From assembly GCA_964635875.1 (NCBI GenBank), contig CAZWRK010000044.1:1-33023 (forward strand): 33,023 bases of DNA, written 5' to 3'. The stretch's first letter is position 1; every line of letters begins with the position of its first letter. Shown one piece after another: positions 17,814-26,003 of the stretch. The stretch is from CAZWRK01 sp964635875 (GTDB lineage: Bacteria > Pseudomonadota > Gammaproteobacteria > Burkholderiales > Aquaspirillaceae). A model generated the notes under the pieces. The model saw only the letters and a program-made list of their open reading frames with translations. It ran no database searches and was not told the DNA's origin. The position numbers were made by a program, and so were the translations under genes.

Positions 17814-17844
17814 CCTTGCCTTTTTGATGAGGTGAGGTTTTTTT
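17814..17844 (+). terminator. weak terminator candidate after the cupin gene
   Basis: CCTTGCC (17814-17820) can pair with GGTGAGG (17831-17837) including two G-T pairs, and seven T follow. It would separate the cupin gene from the tonB cluster. Confidence 0.4.
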
Positions 17845-17880
17845 GTTTGAAGGTTTGATGTGAATCATTTTGCTTGAAAA

Positions 17881-17895
17881 TGAGATTGACTATCA
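17881..17895 (+). promoter_or_regulatory. Fur-box-like operator before tonB
   Basis: TGAGATTGACTATCA matches the 15-base Fur core TGATAATCATTATCA at 11 positions, and the surrounding bases are AT-rich. It lies 13 bases before the tonB ATG, overlapping the expected promoter/start region. Iron-bound Fur would then repress the whole tonB-exbB-exbD unit. Confidence 0.6.
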
Positions 17896-17908
17896 TTAAC
17901 ATGCGCGG

Positions 17909-18607
17909 ATGGCACATAAAACCTCTCTTTCCATTTCTTTTTTCGGCGCGCTTCTCGTGCACGTCCTGCTCTTTTGGGCGGTGCAGTCGCAGCGGCTTGC
18001 TGTCGCGACACCACCTATTCCGTTGATTGCTCACATGACGGCGGTCTCCGTGGCCGAGCGTGAACAGCCTCAGCCGCCCGCGGCGACATCAGAGGCCAAA
18101 CCCTCAACACCTCGCCAGACACCTCAGTCTAAACCCGCGTCTTCGCGCCCACGCCCCTCTCGGCCAGCAGAGGCTTTGATGCCGGTTTCTTCTGCTGCAG
18201 CGCAGACGCGTCGTGTGGCACCCGCGGCCGATACCGCGACACCGCAGGCGGAGGCTGACCACACGCGTACCGAAACAACAGGCGCGCGTACCGAGTCAAC
18301 TGCAGCAACGGGGGCGACGACACCGCCTTCCTTTTCGGCGGCGTATCTTTCTAATCCAGAGCCTGCGTACCCTTCCGCGTCACTAGAGCTGGGAGAGTCT
18401 GGGCAGGTGCTATTGCGTGTTGTTGTGAGCGCAGAAGGGCGCGCGCTCTCGGTTGAACTTGCAAAAAGTAGTGGATTTGCGCGGCTTGATCGTGCAGCAC
18501 GTCAGGCCGTGAAGCAGTGGCGCTTTGCACCGGCTCGCCGTGGTAGCGAGGCGGTTGAAGGTGTGGTGTTGGTTCCAATTCAATTTCAAATCAAGCGGCA
18601 GGAATAA
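17909..18607 (+). CDS. tonB: energy transducer TonB
   Basis: TonB carries the energy of the proton gradient from ExbB/ExbD to outer-membrane receptors. The 232-residue protein has one N-terminal membrane helix (about 8-27, ISFFGALLVHVLLFWAV, with the characteristic His). A long Pro/Ala/Thr-rich periplasmic spacer follows (about 50-145). The TonB C-terminal domain (about 148-232) contains NPEPAYPSASLELGESGQVL and a terminal QWRFAPARRG segment. No strong Shine-Dalgarno precedes the ATG. exbB starts 5 bases after its stop. A Fur-like box just upstream suggests iron control. The receptor encoded two genes downstream is its likely partner. Confidence 0.95.
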   Translation: MAHKTSLSISFFGALLVHVLLFWAVQSQRLAVATPPIPLIAHMTAVSVAEREQPQPPAATSEAKPSTPRQTPQSKPASSRPRPSRPAEALMPVSSAAAQTRRVAPAADTATPQAEADHTRTETTGARTESTAATGATTPPSFSAAYLSNPEPAYPSASLELGESGQVLLRVVVSAEGRALSVELAKSSGFARLDRAARQAVKQWRFAPARRGSEAVEGVVLVPIQFQIKRQE

Positions 18608-18612
18608 ATCTT

Positions 18613-19296
18613 ATGGATCTCAGTTTAGTTTTTCGTCAAGGCGACAGCATTTTGATTGGTGTTTTTCTTCTGCTGCTGCTGATGTCCCTCACCAGCTGGT
18701 GCTTTATCTTGCATCGCGCGTGGGTGGGGTGGCGAACCAAACGAGAAAGTGCGCAATGGATACAGTCATTTTGGGCGCAAGAAAGTTTGGCGAGCGCTGC
18801 GCCGCTTGCGCAACAAACAGAAGTCCCGTTTGCGCGGATTGCTTTATCGGGCTTGGATGCGCTGGCGCATTACGTACGCCATCAGCACCAGTCTTTAGGA
18901 AGTGCATGTGGTGTGGATGAATTTTTGGTGCGCAGCATTCGCATGGCTTTGATGCGTGAAAATGCCCGCTTAGAGTCTGGCCTTACATGGCTAGCAACAG
19001 TCGGGGCCGTGGCACCATTTGTCGGTCTTTTTGGCACCGTCTGGGGGATTTACCACGCTCTATTGGGAATGGGGGCGGCGACAGGGCCGATGACGTTGGC
19101 GACGGTGTCCGGTCCAGTGGGTGAGGCATTGGTGGCGACAGCGGCTGGGCTTGCTGCAGCGATTCCTGCCGTGGTGGCGTACAACGCTTTTGTGCGTGCC
19201 AATCGGATACAGCACCAGCAAATGGATGGTTTTGCACACGATTTGCATGCGCAACTATTGGTTTCAGGAGTCGACGATGGCCTTCGGACAGTTTAA
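18613..19296 (+). CDS. exbB: biopolymer transport protein ExbB
   Basis: ExbB forms the pentameric inner-membrane proton channel that, with ExbD, drives TonB. The 227-residue protein has a first transmembrane helix at about 12-34, a cytoplasmic region, and two C-terminal helices. The MotA/TolQ/ExbB signature is seen in ATVGAVAPFVGLFGTVWGIY and in SGPVGEALVATAAGLAAAIP. The short form lacks the long periplasmic N-terminal extension found in some homologues. It starts 5 bases after tonB, and its last 20 bases overlap exbD. TolQ is an alternative member of this superfamily, but the tonB neighbour decides for ExbB. Confidence 0.95.
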   Translation: MDLSLVFRQGDSILIGVFLLLLLMSLTSWCFILHRAWVGWRTKRESAQWIQSFWAQESLASAAPLAQQTEVPFARIALSGLDALAHYVRHQHQSLGSACGVDEFLVRSIRMALMRENARLESGLTWLATVGAVAPFVGLFGTVWGIYHALLGMGAATGPMTLATVSGPVGEALVATAAGLAAAIPAVVAYNAFVRANRIQHQQMDGFAHDLHAQLLVSGVDDGLRTV

Positions 19297-19693
19297 CCAA
19301 GAGGGCGGAAATCCGCCGATTGCAGAGATCAATACCACGCCACTCGTCGATGTGATGTTGGTGTTGCTAGTGGTATTTATGATCACCGCTCCACTCATGA
19401 GCCAATCGATTCAAGTGCAATTACCGCAAGTGCAAGCCGGCGCGCACGAGGATAAACCCGAGGCGATTCGCCTGACGATTGATGCGACCGAGCAGGTGTT
19501 TTGGAATGATCAGGCGATCGAACACGCTGGATTAGCGGCTCGTTTTACTGCAGCCAGCGCGCAAAACCCTGCGATTGAGCTGCATTTGCGCGCAGATCAG
19601 GCGGTGCCTTATCGCGTTGTTGCGAATGTGATTGCGGCTGCGCAAGGGAACGGCGTGAGCAAAATTGGTTTTCTGACCGATGCGCCGAAGTAA
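19277..19693 (+). CDS. exbD: biopolymer transport protein ExbD
   Basis: ExbD is the plug-like partner inside the ExbB channel and passes protons to energise TonB. The 138-residue protein has a short cytoplasmic N-terminus, one membrane helix (about 24-44) with the essential aspartate at D25 in TTPLVDVMLVLLVVFMI, and a periplasmic domain. The frame is open far upstream within exbB, but the ATG at 19277 has a good CAGGAG ribosome site and gives the normal length and N-terminus. It overlaps exbB by 20 bases, and the receptor gene follows after 55 bases. Confidence 0.96.
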   Translation: MAFGQFNQEGGNPPIAEINTTPLVDVMLVLLVVFMITAPLMSQSIQVQLPQVQAGAHEDKPEAIRLTIDATEQVFWNDQAIEHAGLAARFTAASAQNPAIELHLRADQAVPYRVVANVIAAAQGNGVSKIGFLTDAPK

Positions 19694-19729
19694 AACGCTC
19701 TAAATGGGTGCTTTTTTTGTTGTTTTAAA

Positions 19730-19747
19730 TGAGAATGGGAATTGATA
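19730..19747 (+). promoter_or_regulatory. second Fur-like site before the receptor gene
   Basis: TGAGAATGGGAATTGATA lies directly before the receptor ATG (19749) and overlaps its probable GGGA ribosome site. It resembles a degenerate Fur box (GAGAAT...ATTGATA). It could give the receptor its own iron control apart from tonB-exbBD. Confidence 0.4.
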
Positions 19748-19748
19748 G

Positions 19749-21956
19749 ATGGAAAATCTTTCGCGGGTGCCGGTCGGCGTGCGTTCAAAAAAACACCCCA
19801 CCACACTGATTGCCGGTGTGATGGCGCTGACTCTGAGTCCAAACCTCGTGTATGCCGCCAATGCCAACGCCTCTGAGGCCGATTCGCCCAAAGCCGCCGC
19901 GCAAACCCTCGCCCCGGTCAAAGTGATTGGCAACCAGCAAGGTGCGCCCACCACCGGATACAAAGCAGAAACGACCCGCATCGGCAAAGTGAAGCAAGAC
20001 CTGAAAGACGTGCCACAAGCCGTGAGCGTTGTGACCCAGACACTGATGGAAGAGCAAGGCGCGGCCAATCTAAAAGATGTGCTTAAAAACGTATCCGGCA
20101 TCACCTTTGCCGCAGGCGAAGGCGGTCGCAGCGGTGACCAAGTCATCCTGCGCGGATTTGCCGCGTTCAATGATATGTATCGCGATGGACAACGCGACGT
20201 CGCGCAATACAATCGTGACCCGTTTAACGACGAACGTGTTGAAGTGCTAAAAGGTGCAAGCTCGATGCTGTTTGGTCGCGGCTCCACCGGTGGTGTTATT
20301 AACCAAGTGAGCAAAACGCCTTTTATCGGCAAACTTCTCGACGCCGATGCCACCGTGGGCAGCAATGACTACCAGCGCATGACCGTAGACATGAATGCGG
20401 CCTACTCCGAGACCAGCGCGGTTCGCCTCAACCTCATGGCGACAAAAGACGGCTCACCGAATGGCGAATCTGAATCTAAACGCTGGGGTTTTTCGCCCTC
20501 CATCGCATTTGGTCTCGGTACGCCAACCACATTAGTTCTGTCACATCATCACCTGACCGAAAACAACCGCCCCGATCTTGGGGTGCCGTACGACCCGAAT
20601 ACCAAAAGGCCACTCGACGTGCCGGTATCGCGTTACTACGGGATCAACGGCCTGAATGCCGAAGACATCACTACCGACATCACCACCGCGCGCTTGACCC
20701 ACAAACTGAGCGAAGACAGCGAAATCAGTGCACAGCTGCGTCATGGTCGTTACGATCGCTCGATTCTCGTAACCGCGCCGCGCCTCTCTGGTGTCAGTGC
20801 AGGCATGCCGATCACCGATTCAACGGTGATTACTGCTTCGCCCAAACTGCGCGCCTCACTGAACGAAACCACGGCCGTTTCGGTGGATTATTCCAGCCAA
20901 TTTAAAACGGGTAGCCTTCGTCACACCCTCTTGGCCGGTGTTGAATTTACGCACGATACCCAAGATGCCCGCTCCATCATCGCTACCGGCACCATCCCGA
21001 CCATGACCGTCGGTTCGCCGAATTCAGGCGGCTGGAATGGCTCGCTGACGCAGCGCCCAAGCAACGAATACCAAACCGATAACTGGGCGATGTATGTCAC
21101 GGACACTATTGACCTGACCCCGCATTGGAAAGTGATGGCCGGTGTGCGTCTCGATAAACTCGAAGGCACTTACACCAGCTACAACACCACAACCGGTGCC
21201 GTCACCGGCCGTACCCGCCGCGAAGATCAAGGCATGAGTTATCGCGCGGGCGTGATTTGGCAGCCGACCGTGGAACAAAGCTACTACGCCGGCTATAGCA
21301 CGCTGATGAATCCCTCGGGCGAAACCTATGCCCTGGACAAGCCCGGCGAATCGGTCTCGCCCGAGCGCAACGAGCATTACGAAATCGGGGCGAAATGGGA
21401 TCTGCTCGATGGTGACTTGAGCCTGAGAACCGCTGCGTTCCGTACCATCAAAATCAACGAGCGCAATACCGACCCGCTGATTCCGACCGTGTCTGTGCTG
21501 TACAGCAAACGCCACACCGACGGGATTGAGTTCGAATTGGCGGGTAAATTGACACCCGAATGGTCGGTTTTTGCTGGTGCCACGTTGATGGATCCGAAGA
21601 TCGACCAAGGCTATAACACCAACGCCAATAACGGCGCGGTGCCAAAATACACGCCGAAGCAAACCTTCAATCTGTGGACAAACTATCAGTTCTCCGATCA
21701 TTGGTCTGCCGGTATTGGTGCGTATTACGTCGGTAAAACCTATGCCAGCGACAGCAATGCCGATCAATCCAATACTAACTATCTGCCGGCTTACACTCGC
21801 TTCGATGCGATGGTCGCCTACGATACGCGGCACTATTCGGTCAAACTCAACCTCAACAACCTGACCAACCGCAAATACTACGATGGTCAATACGGTGGTC
21901 ATGCCACTGTTGCGCCGCCGCGTGAAGCGATGTTGACGCTATCGTATAAATATTGA
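19749..21956 (+). CDS. TonB-dependent siderophore receptor, catecholate (Fiu/PiuA-like)
   Basis: The 735-residue outer-membrane protein imports ferric siderophore with TonB energy. A signal peptide ends near LVYA-ANA (about residue 37). A TonB box-like APVKVIG precedes the plug domain (about 75-190), with PQAVSVVTQTLM, GDQVILRGF and RVEVLKGASSMLFGRGSTGG. The 22-strand barrel follows, with RFDAMVAYD and LNLNNLTNRKYYDGQYGG near the end, and the protein finishes in LTLSYKY with a terminal aromatic residue. The PiuC-like gene starts 16 bases downstream, as in fiu/piuA loci, which supports a catecholate-type ligand; the exact siderophore is inference. No siderophore synthesis genes are near, so it may serve foreign siderophores. 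Confidence 0.93.
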   Translation: MENLSRVPVGVRSKKHPTTLIAGVMALTLSPNLVYAANANASEADSPKAAAQTLAPVKVIGNQQGAPTTGYKAETTRIGKVKQDLKDVPQAVSVVTQTLMEEQGAANLKDVLKNVSGITFAAGEGGRSGDQVILRGFAAFNDMYRDGQRDVAQYNRDPFNDERVEVLKGASSMLFGRGSTGGVINQVSKTPFIGKLLDADATVGSNDYQRMTVDMNAAYSETSAVRLNLMATKDGSPNGESESKRWGFSPSIAFGLGTPTTLVLSHHHLTENNRPDLGVPYDPNTKRPLDVPVSRYYGINGLNAEDITTDITTARLTHKLSEDSEISAQLRHGRYDRSILVTAPRLSGVSAGMPITDSTVITASPKLRASLNETTAVSVDYSSQFKTGSLRHTLLAGVEFTHDTQDARSIIATGTIPTMTVGSPNSGGWNGSLTQRPSNEYQTDNWAMYVTDTIDLTPHWKVMAGVRLDKLEGTYTSYNTTTGAVTGRTRREDQGMSYRAGVIWQPTVEQSYYAGYSTLMNPSGETYALDKPGESVSPERNEHYEIGAKWDLLDGDLSLRTAAFRTIKINERNTDPLIPTVSVLYSKRHTDGIEFELAGKLTPEWSVFAGATLMDPKIDQGYNTNANNGAVPKYTPKQTFNLWTNYQFSDHWSAGIGAYYVGKTYASDSNADQSNTNYLPAYTRFDAMVAYDTRHYSVKLNLNNLTNRKYYDGQYGGHATVAPPREAMLTLSYKY

Positions 21957-21972
21957 GAGAAAGGCCGAACCG

Positions 21973-22653
21973 ATGTTGTTGCATATTCCAAATGTGCTCT
22001 CTGGCGAGTTGTTGACACAGGCGCATCAGCTTTTGTCTGAAGCACCTTGGCAGGATGGTCGCACCACGACCGGCATTCAGTCCGCGCAGGTGAAGCACAA
22101 TCTGCAATTGGTGCAAACGGATCCTAAAACCTTGGAATTGGCGAAGCTGGTGCTCTCGGCGTTGAATCGTAATGCGCTGTTCTTTTCGGCGGCTTTGCCG
22201 AATCGGATTCATCTGCCGATGTTCAACTGCTATCAAGGGGGCATGCACTTTGGCAATCATGTTGACAACGCGGTTCGCCGTGACCCGCTCACCCAAGAAT
22301 GGGTGCGCACCGATGTTTCGTGCACCTTGTTTCTCAACGAACCCGATCAATACGAAGGCGGCGAGCTGATTATTGATGACACCTACGGCAGCCACTCGGT
22401 GAAACTGCCCGCCGGTGACATGATTCTCTATCCCTCCACCAGTGTGCATCGGGTCGAGCCGGTCACTGCAGGGCAACGCGTCGCGTGTTTTTTCTGGACG
22501 CAAAGTCTGGTGCGCGACGCCAATGCCCGCTCGATTTTGTTTGAGATGGACGCGGCCATTTCGAGTTTGCGGCAGCGCCTCGGCGAGTCCGACGAAACGG
22601 TAAAACTAACTTCGGCCTATCACAATCTTTTGCGGCAATGGAGCGAAGCATAA
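21973..22653 (+). CDS. piuC: PKHD-type Fe(II)/2-oxoglutarate hydroxylase, PiuC/YbiX-like
   Basis: The 226-residue protein belongs to the PiuC/YbiX group of 2-oxoglutarate- and Fe(II)-dependent oxygenases commonly encoded next to catecholate siderophore receptors. The iron-binding triad is visible as H96-x-D98 (GNHVDN) and H159 (SVHRVEP), followed by an Arg in AGQRVACFFW for 2-oxoglutarate. The N-terminal LSGELLTQAHQLL and the GRTTTGIQSAQVKHNLQL segment match the family. The AGAAAGG ribosome site fits the start. It ends the iron-uptake transcript, which is followed by a strong terminator. Its true substrate is not established. Confidence 0.92.
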   Translation: MLLHIPNVLSGELLTQAHQLLSEAPWQDGRTTTGIQSAQVKHNLQLVQTDPKTLELAKLVLSALNRNALFFSAALPNRIHLPMFNCYQGGMHFGNHVDNAVRRDPLTQEWVRTDVSCTLFLNEPDQYEGGELIIDDTYGSHSVKLPAGDMILYPSTSVHRVEPVTAGQRVACFFWTQSLVRDANARSILFEMDAAISSLRQRLGESDETVKLTSAYHNLLRQWSEA

Positions 22654-22670
22654 TCCGTTGATTCCGCGAC

Positions 22671-22705
22671 AAGGCCGCCGTGCGTCATGCATCGGCGGCC
22701 TTTTT
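22671..22705 (+). terminator. rho-independent terminator of the iron cluster
   Basis: AAGGCCGCCG (22671-22680) and CGGCGGCCTT (22693-22702) form a perfect 10-bp stem with a 12-base loop, followed by a T-run on the plus strand. It lies between piuC and the convergent capA-like gene. Confidence 0.88.
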
Positions 22706-22718
22706 GTTGGATGTCGAT

Positions 22719-23636
22719 TTAGTGTGATTCTTGTGGCAAGGGTTTTTGCAGGCGTGGCACCCCATCGCGGTCGATTTTGGCGGGATAGATCGTCCAACTG
22801 AAGGTCGATTCGGGCGAAATGCGCAGTTGCAGCGCCCAGCCGGTGGTGGTTTCGGTGTTGTTGAACCCATTAAACACAAAGTTCCCCAAGCTATAAAAAA
22901 TCGGCTTGCCGCGATAGGTTTCAATGTCTTGCGTCACATGCGGATGGCCGCCGATCACCACATCCGCCCCCGCGTCGATCATCCGATGCGCTAATTGCTG
23001 TTGGCGCGGCGAATGGGTTTTTTCATACTCCCAGCCCCAATGCGGATACACAATCACGATATCCGCCTGATCGCGCGTTTTCGCCTGCTGAATGTCAAAG
23101 ACCACCTGATCATCATCACTCCACGCAATCCCCGCTCGGTCGGGCAAGGCTTCGAAGCTGCGCGGAAAAAATTCGTTGTAGCCCAAAATCGCAATCGTTT
23201 TACCGTGGCGTTTGACGATCCACGGCCGATGCGCTTCCCGCAGATTTTTCCCGCCGCCAAAGTAGGGCAATCCGGCTTGATCCAAATGTGTCAGCATTTC
23301 GGCAAACGCCTGTGGGCCGAAGTCGCCGCTGTGATTATTGGCGAGTGAAACCGCATCAAAATGTTTTTTCAGCACCGAAAGCACCCGCGGGTGAGCGCGA
23401 AAGGTGTACGGCTTGGGCTCGGCGGTGCCGCGATGGGCAACGGTGCATTCCAAATTGCCGATGGTTAAATCCGCCTCGCGAAACAAGGGCGCAAACTCGG
23501 CAAACGGATCGCGGCCTTGGCGGATCAACTCACCGGGGCGTTCCGCCAACATCAAATCCCCGACAAACATCAATTGAAGGTCGCGCGCGTGAACCGCCGC
23601 CGACAGCATGAGACAAGCAAGTAAAAGTAGGCGCAT
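22719..23636 (-). CDS. CapA-family (PGA_cap metallophosphatase-fold) secreted protein
   Basis: The 305-residue protein has a signal peptide (about 1-17, cleavage near VHA-RDL). The CapA/PGA_cap domain shows its conserved metal-site blocks: MFVGDLMLAE, TIGNLECTVAHRG, SLANNHSGDFGPQA, YPHWGWEYE, IGGHPHVTQDIE, and YSLGNFVFNG. In Bacillus, CapA belongs to the poly-gamma-glutamate export machinery. No capB, capC or capD is nearby, so here the protein probably acts alone on another periplasmic substrate. The small secreted-protein gene lies 18 bases upstream on the same strand. A cysteine at position 8 is too near the N-terminus to be a normal lipobox. Confidence 0.87.
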   Translation of the reverse strand: MRLLLLACLMLSAAVHARDLQLMFVGDLMLAERPGELIRQGRDPFAEFAPLFREADLTIGNLECTVAHRGTAEPKPYTFRAHPRVLSVLKKHFDAVSLANNHSGDFGPQAFAEMLTHLDQAGLPYFGGGKNLREAHRPWIVKRHGKTIAILGYNEFFPRSFEALPDRAGIAWSDDDQVVFDIQQAKTRDQADIVIVYPHWGWEYEKTHSPRQQQLAHRMIDAGADVVIGGHPHVTQDIETYRGKPIFYSLGNFVFNGFNNTETTTGWALQLRISPESTFSWTIYPAKIDRDGVPRLQKPLPQESH

Positions 23637-23654
23637 AGCAAAACGTTTTCCAGA

Positions 23655-24035
23655 TTAAGAGCACCGGCTACGACATTGAAATGAAAGTTCGCGTTCCATC
23701 GAATGGGAATACACGCGCTGCAGCCCCAAGCCGTCTTGATAGCGGCTGCAGTGCGCCGGTGGCAACACCGATTCGCTCGCATGAATCAACACATAGCGTT
23801 CTTTGCCGTCGTGATAGACGTAGGTTTTAAAAACATTGCGCGACGTAAGGTATTGAATCGACATCCGAAAATAACCGGGCAGGTCGATGCTGTCGAGTTG
23901 GTAAGGATCGGCTTGCGGAGTGGTGTGCAGGGTGAACTTTTTCCCCGCCGATTGAATATCACACACCATCTCTAGGGCATGTGCCAACGATGGGCATAGG
24001 CACAGCAAAAAAATAAAGGATCGAAGATTCATCAT
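23655..24035 (-). CDS. small secreted protein of unknown function
   Basis: I do not recognise this 126-residue protein. It has a clear signal peptide (about 1-20, cleavage near AHA-LEM). The mature part contains four cysteines (VCDI, AHCS, FQCRSRCS), enough for two disulfides, and is otherwise mostly beta-prone. A second ATG three bases downstream at 24032 has better spacing to the upstream AAGG. It is followed after 18 bases by the CapA-like gene, so the pair probably forms an operon and the products may share a periplasmic job (inference). Confidence 0.7.
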   Translation of the reverse strand: MMNLRSFIFLLCLCPSLAHALEMVCDIQSAGKKFTLHTTPQADPYQLDSIDLPGYFRMSIQYLTSRNVFKTYVYHDGKERYVLIHASESVLPPAHCSRYQDGLGLQRVYSHSMERELSFQCRSRCS

Positions 24036-24188
24036 CTACCTTGGTCAATTTGGAAGCGTGTTTGAGGCCGAATTACAGGTGATTTCAGAACGTTTATTGC
24101 GCGGTGTAGTCCTTTGTGCTGATGGCTGAATGAATCATACGTAGAACATTGCTTCTTTTATGGCATTTTTATTGCTTTATTGCAGTAA

Positions 24189-24217
24189 AAAATCAAAAAA
24201 TATTCTTTTTTGATTTT
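24189..24217. promoter_or_regulatory. AT-only 12-bp inverted repeat in the chemoreceptor upstream region
   Basis: AAAATCAAAAAA (24189-24200) and TTTTTTGATTTT (24206-24217) are perfect inverted repeats around TATTC. A second inverted pair overlaps it: AAAATATTCTTT at 24197-24208 and AAAGAATATTTT at 24249-24260. The gap 24036-24335 holds no gene that I can see and is strikingly AT-rich from about 24160 to 24260. It probably contains the promoter and a regulator-binding region of the chemoreceptor gene; a TATACT at 24277-24282 is a possible -10 box without a good -35. Confidence 0.55.
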
Positions 24218-24335
24218 GTTTGCATGCATGTTAAAAATTTAAACAAATAAAGAATATTTTCTGAGCTTTCACTCTATATACTGGCCGAGTTTTGAATACC
24301 GTGTGCTTTCTATTTGACGAGTGATCGAGGGACTT

Positions 24336-25961
24336 ATGCTGGCCAATCTAAAAATTAAACACCGATTATCGCTGTTGATTCTCGGTGTTTTAATTCTGTT
24401 ATTTGTACTGTCTGCGTATAGCTTAATGATGTTGAAAGACAACATTATGGACGCCCGACGTGAAAAAACCCGTCAAGTTGTCGAGATGGCCTATAGCTTG
24501 GCCGAACACTACGGAAAATTGGCTGACAAGGGTGTGATGTCGCAGGCCGATGCCAAAGAAGCCGCAATGAGCAGCATTGCCGCTTTGCGTTACGAGGGCG
24601 ACAACTATTTTAGCCAGTACGACACCGAATACCATATGGCACGCCACCCCTTTAAAGCCGAGCTCAACGGCAAAGATTTGTCCGGCCTAAAAGACAGTCA
24701 GGGCGTCAAAATTGTGGTCGAATTAGTCGATGCCGCCAAACGTGGCAAAGGTGAGTTTGTCGAATACTTGTGGCCACGCGGTGCCGACAAAACACCAGTT
24801 CCTAAGCTCGCCACTGCCAAACTGTATGCGCCGTGGGGCTTAGTGATTCAGTCCGGTATTTATATTGATGACGTTGAAACACAATACCAGCAAGCCGCCA
24901 AAATGCTGGGAATCGGTATCTTATTTGGAATGTTATTGCTGATAGGGTCTTCATGGTGGATGGCCTCTAGCATTAGCCAGCCGTTGACTCGTCTCGCTGC
25001 TCGGATGAGCGAAGTCGCGGAAACCGGCGACTTGCAGCATCCCTTACCTGTCGAGAGCGGCGCAGAAATGGGCGATATCACCGTAGCGTTTAATAGCTTA
25101 ACGCGCCGCTTTGGTGTGATCTTGCGCGAAGTCGCCAACAGTGCTCAGCATCTCAACCGTGCGACCGAACAACTCACACACACCATTGCACAAGTCGAAG
25201 AAAGCTCCGAGCAACAAAGCAGCTCCGCGACCGCGACCGCCGCGACGGTCGAAGAAATTACCATGAGCTTGGGACAAATTACGGGCAATTTGAACCGCTT
25301 ACAAGGCATCGCCGATACTTCGCAAACCCTGACCCAAGAAGGGCAGCAAGTGGTGGGCAACGCATCGGAAGAAATGCGCCGCATCACCCAGTCCGTTCAA
25401 GAAACTGCAGAAGCCGTGACCGCGCTCGGCGAAGATTCACGGCGTATTTCAGACATTGTTGCCGTGATTCGCGATGTTGCGGATCAAACCAATTTGTTGG
25501 CTTTGAACGCTGCGATTGAAGCGGCTCGCGCTGGAGAAAGTGGTCGTGGCTTTGCTGTGGTCGCGGATGAAGTCCGCAAACTGGCAGAACGAACCGCGCA
25601 ATCGACCCAACAAATCACCGAGATGATTTCGAGTATTCAAGAGGGTACGCAGCAAACTGTTTCGCGGATTCAGAGCGTTTCGGAGCGAGCAACACGGGGC
25701 TTAGAGCTGGCTAACTCGGCAGGTCACTCGGTCGAGGATATTGATCGCAGTGTGGGTGAGGTATCGCATGTGGTGCGCGATATTGCACGTGCCGCCGCTG
25801 AGCAACATGCGGCAGGGGACAATATCGCCAGCCATATTGAGCAAATTTCCGCCCAAGCCCAAGCCAATGCCACCGTGATTCGCGAGGTCGGGCATTCGGC
25901 GCAGTTGCTAGAAGACATGGCGGCGCGGCTTTCCAAAGAAATTAGCCAATTCAAGATGTAA
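24336..25961 (+). CDS. methyl-accepting chemotaxis protein with single Cache sensor
   Basis: The 541-residue chemoreceptor senses a ligand in the periplasm and controls CheA. It has a first membrane helix (about 12-34) and a periplasmic single-Cache (sCache_2-like) domain (about 45-180, with ALRYEGDNYFSQYD and LYAPWGLVIQSGIY). A second helix (190-213), a HAMP domain (about 210-265), and a long helical signalling region follow. The hairpin tip DQTNLLALNAAIEAARAGE and GRGFAVVADEVRKLAERT are fully typical. The GTG at 24321 also opens the frame, but the ATG at 24336 has GAGGGA at a good distance. No che genes are nearby, and the receptor lacks a C-terminal CheR-binding pentapeptide (it ends in SQFKM). 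The ligand is unknown; this Cache type often binds small carboxylates. Confidence 0.95.
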   Translation: MLANLKIKHRLSLLILGVLILLFVLSAYSLMMLKDNIMDARREKTRQVVEMAYSLAEHYGKLADKGVMSQADAKEAAMSSIAALRYEGDNYFSQYDTEYHMARHPFKAELNGKDLSGLKDSQGVKIVVELVDAAKRGKGEFVEYLWPRGADKTPVPKLATAKLYAPWGLVIQSGIYIDDVETQYQQAAKMLGIGILFGMLLLIGSSWWMASSISQPLTRLAARMSEVAETGDLQHPLPVESGAEMGDITVAFNSLTRRFGVILREVANSAQHLNRATEQLTHTIAQVEESSEQQSSSATATAATVEEITMSLGQITGNLNRLQGIADTSQTLTQEGQQVVGNASEEMRRITQSVQETAEAVTALGEDSRRISDIVAVIRDVADQTNLLALNAAIEAARAGESGRGFAVVADEVRKLAERTAQSTQQITEMISSIQEGTQQTVSRIQSVSERATRGLELANSAGHSVEDIDRSVGEVSHVVRDIARAAAEQHAAGDNIASHIEQISAQAQANATVIREVGHSAQLLEDMAARLSKEISQFKM

Positions 25962-25968
25962 TCTTGCT

Positions 25969-25993
25969 GCGCCCCTCACCGCATGGGGGGCGC
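25969..25993. terminator. hairpin between the chemoreceptor and HD-GYP genes
   Basis: GCGCCCC (25969-25975) and GGGGCGC (25987-25993) form a 7-bp stem between two convergent genes. There is no long T-run on either side, so intrinsic termination is uncertain. Confidence 0.4.
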
Positions 25994-26003
25994 TTAAAAC
26001 GGT

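Noticed and set aside
21024..21902. 292-codon minus-strand frame inside the TonB receptor gene
   Set aside because: It is a shadow of a gene with clear plug and barrel motifs; no motif or ribosome site supports it.
23612..23636. Lipoprotein signal in the CapA-like protein (LLAC at residues 5-8)
   Set aside because: The cysteine is at position 8, too early for a normal lipoprotein signal; a later VHA cleavage site fits an ordinary signal peptide.
24240..24300. Flagellar sigma-28 promoter before the chemoreceptor
   Set aside because: A TAAA-like box is present, but no GCCGATAA-like box lies at the right distance; GCCGAG is too far away.
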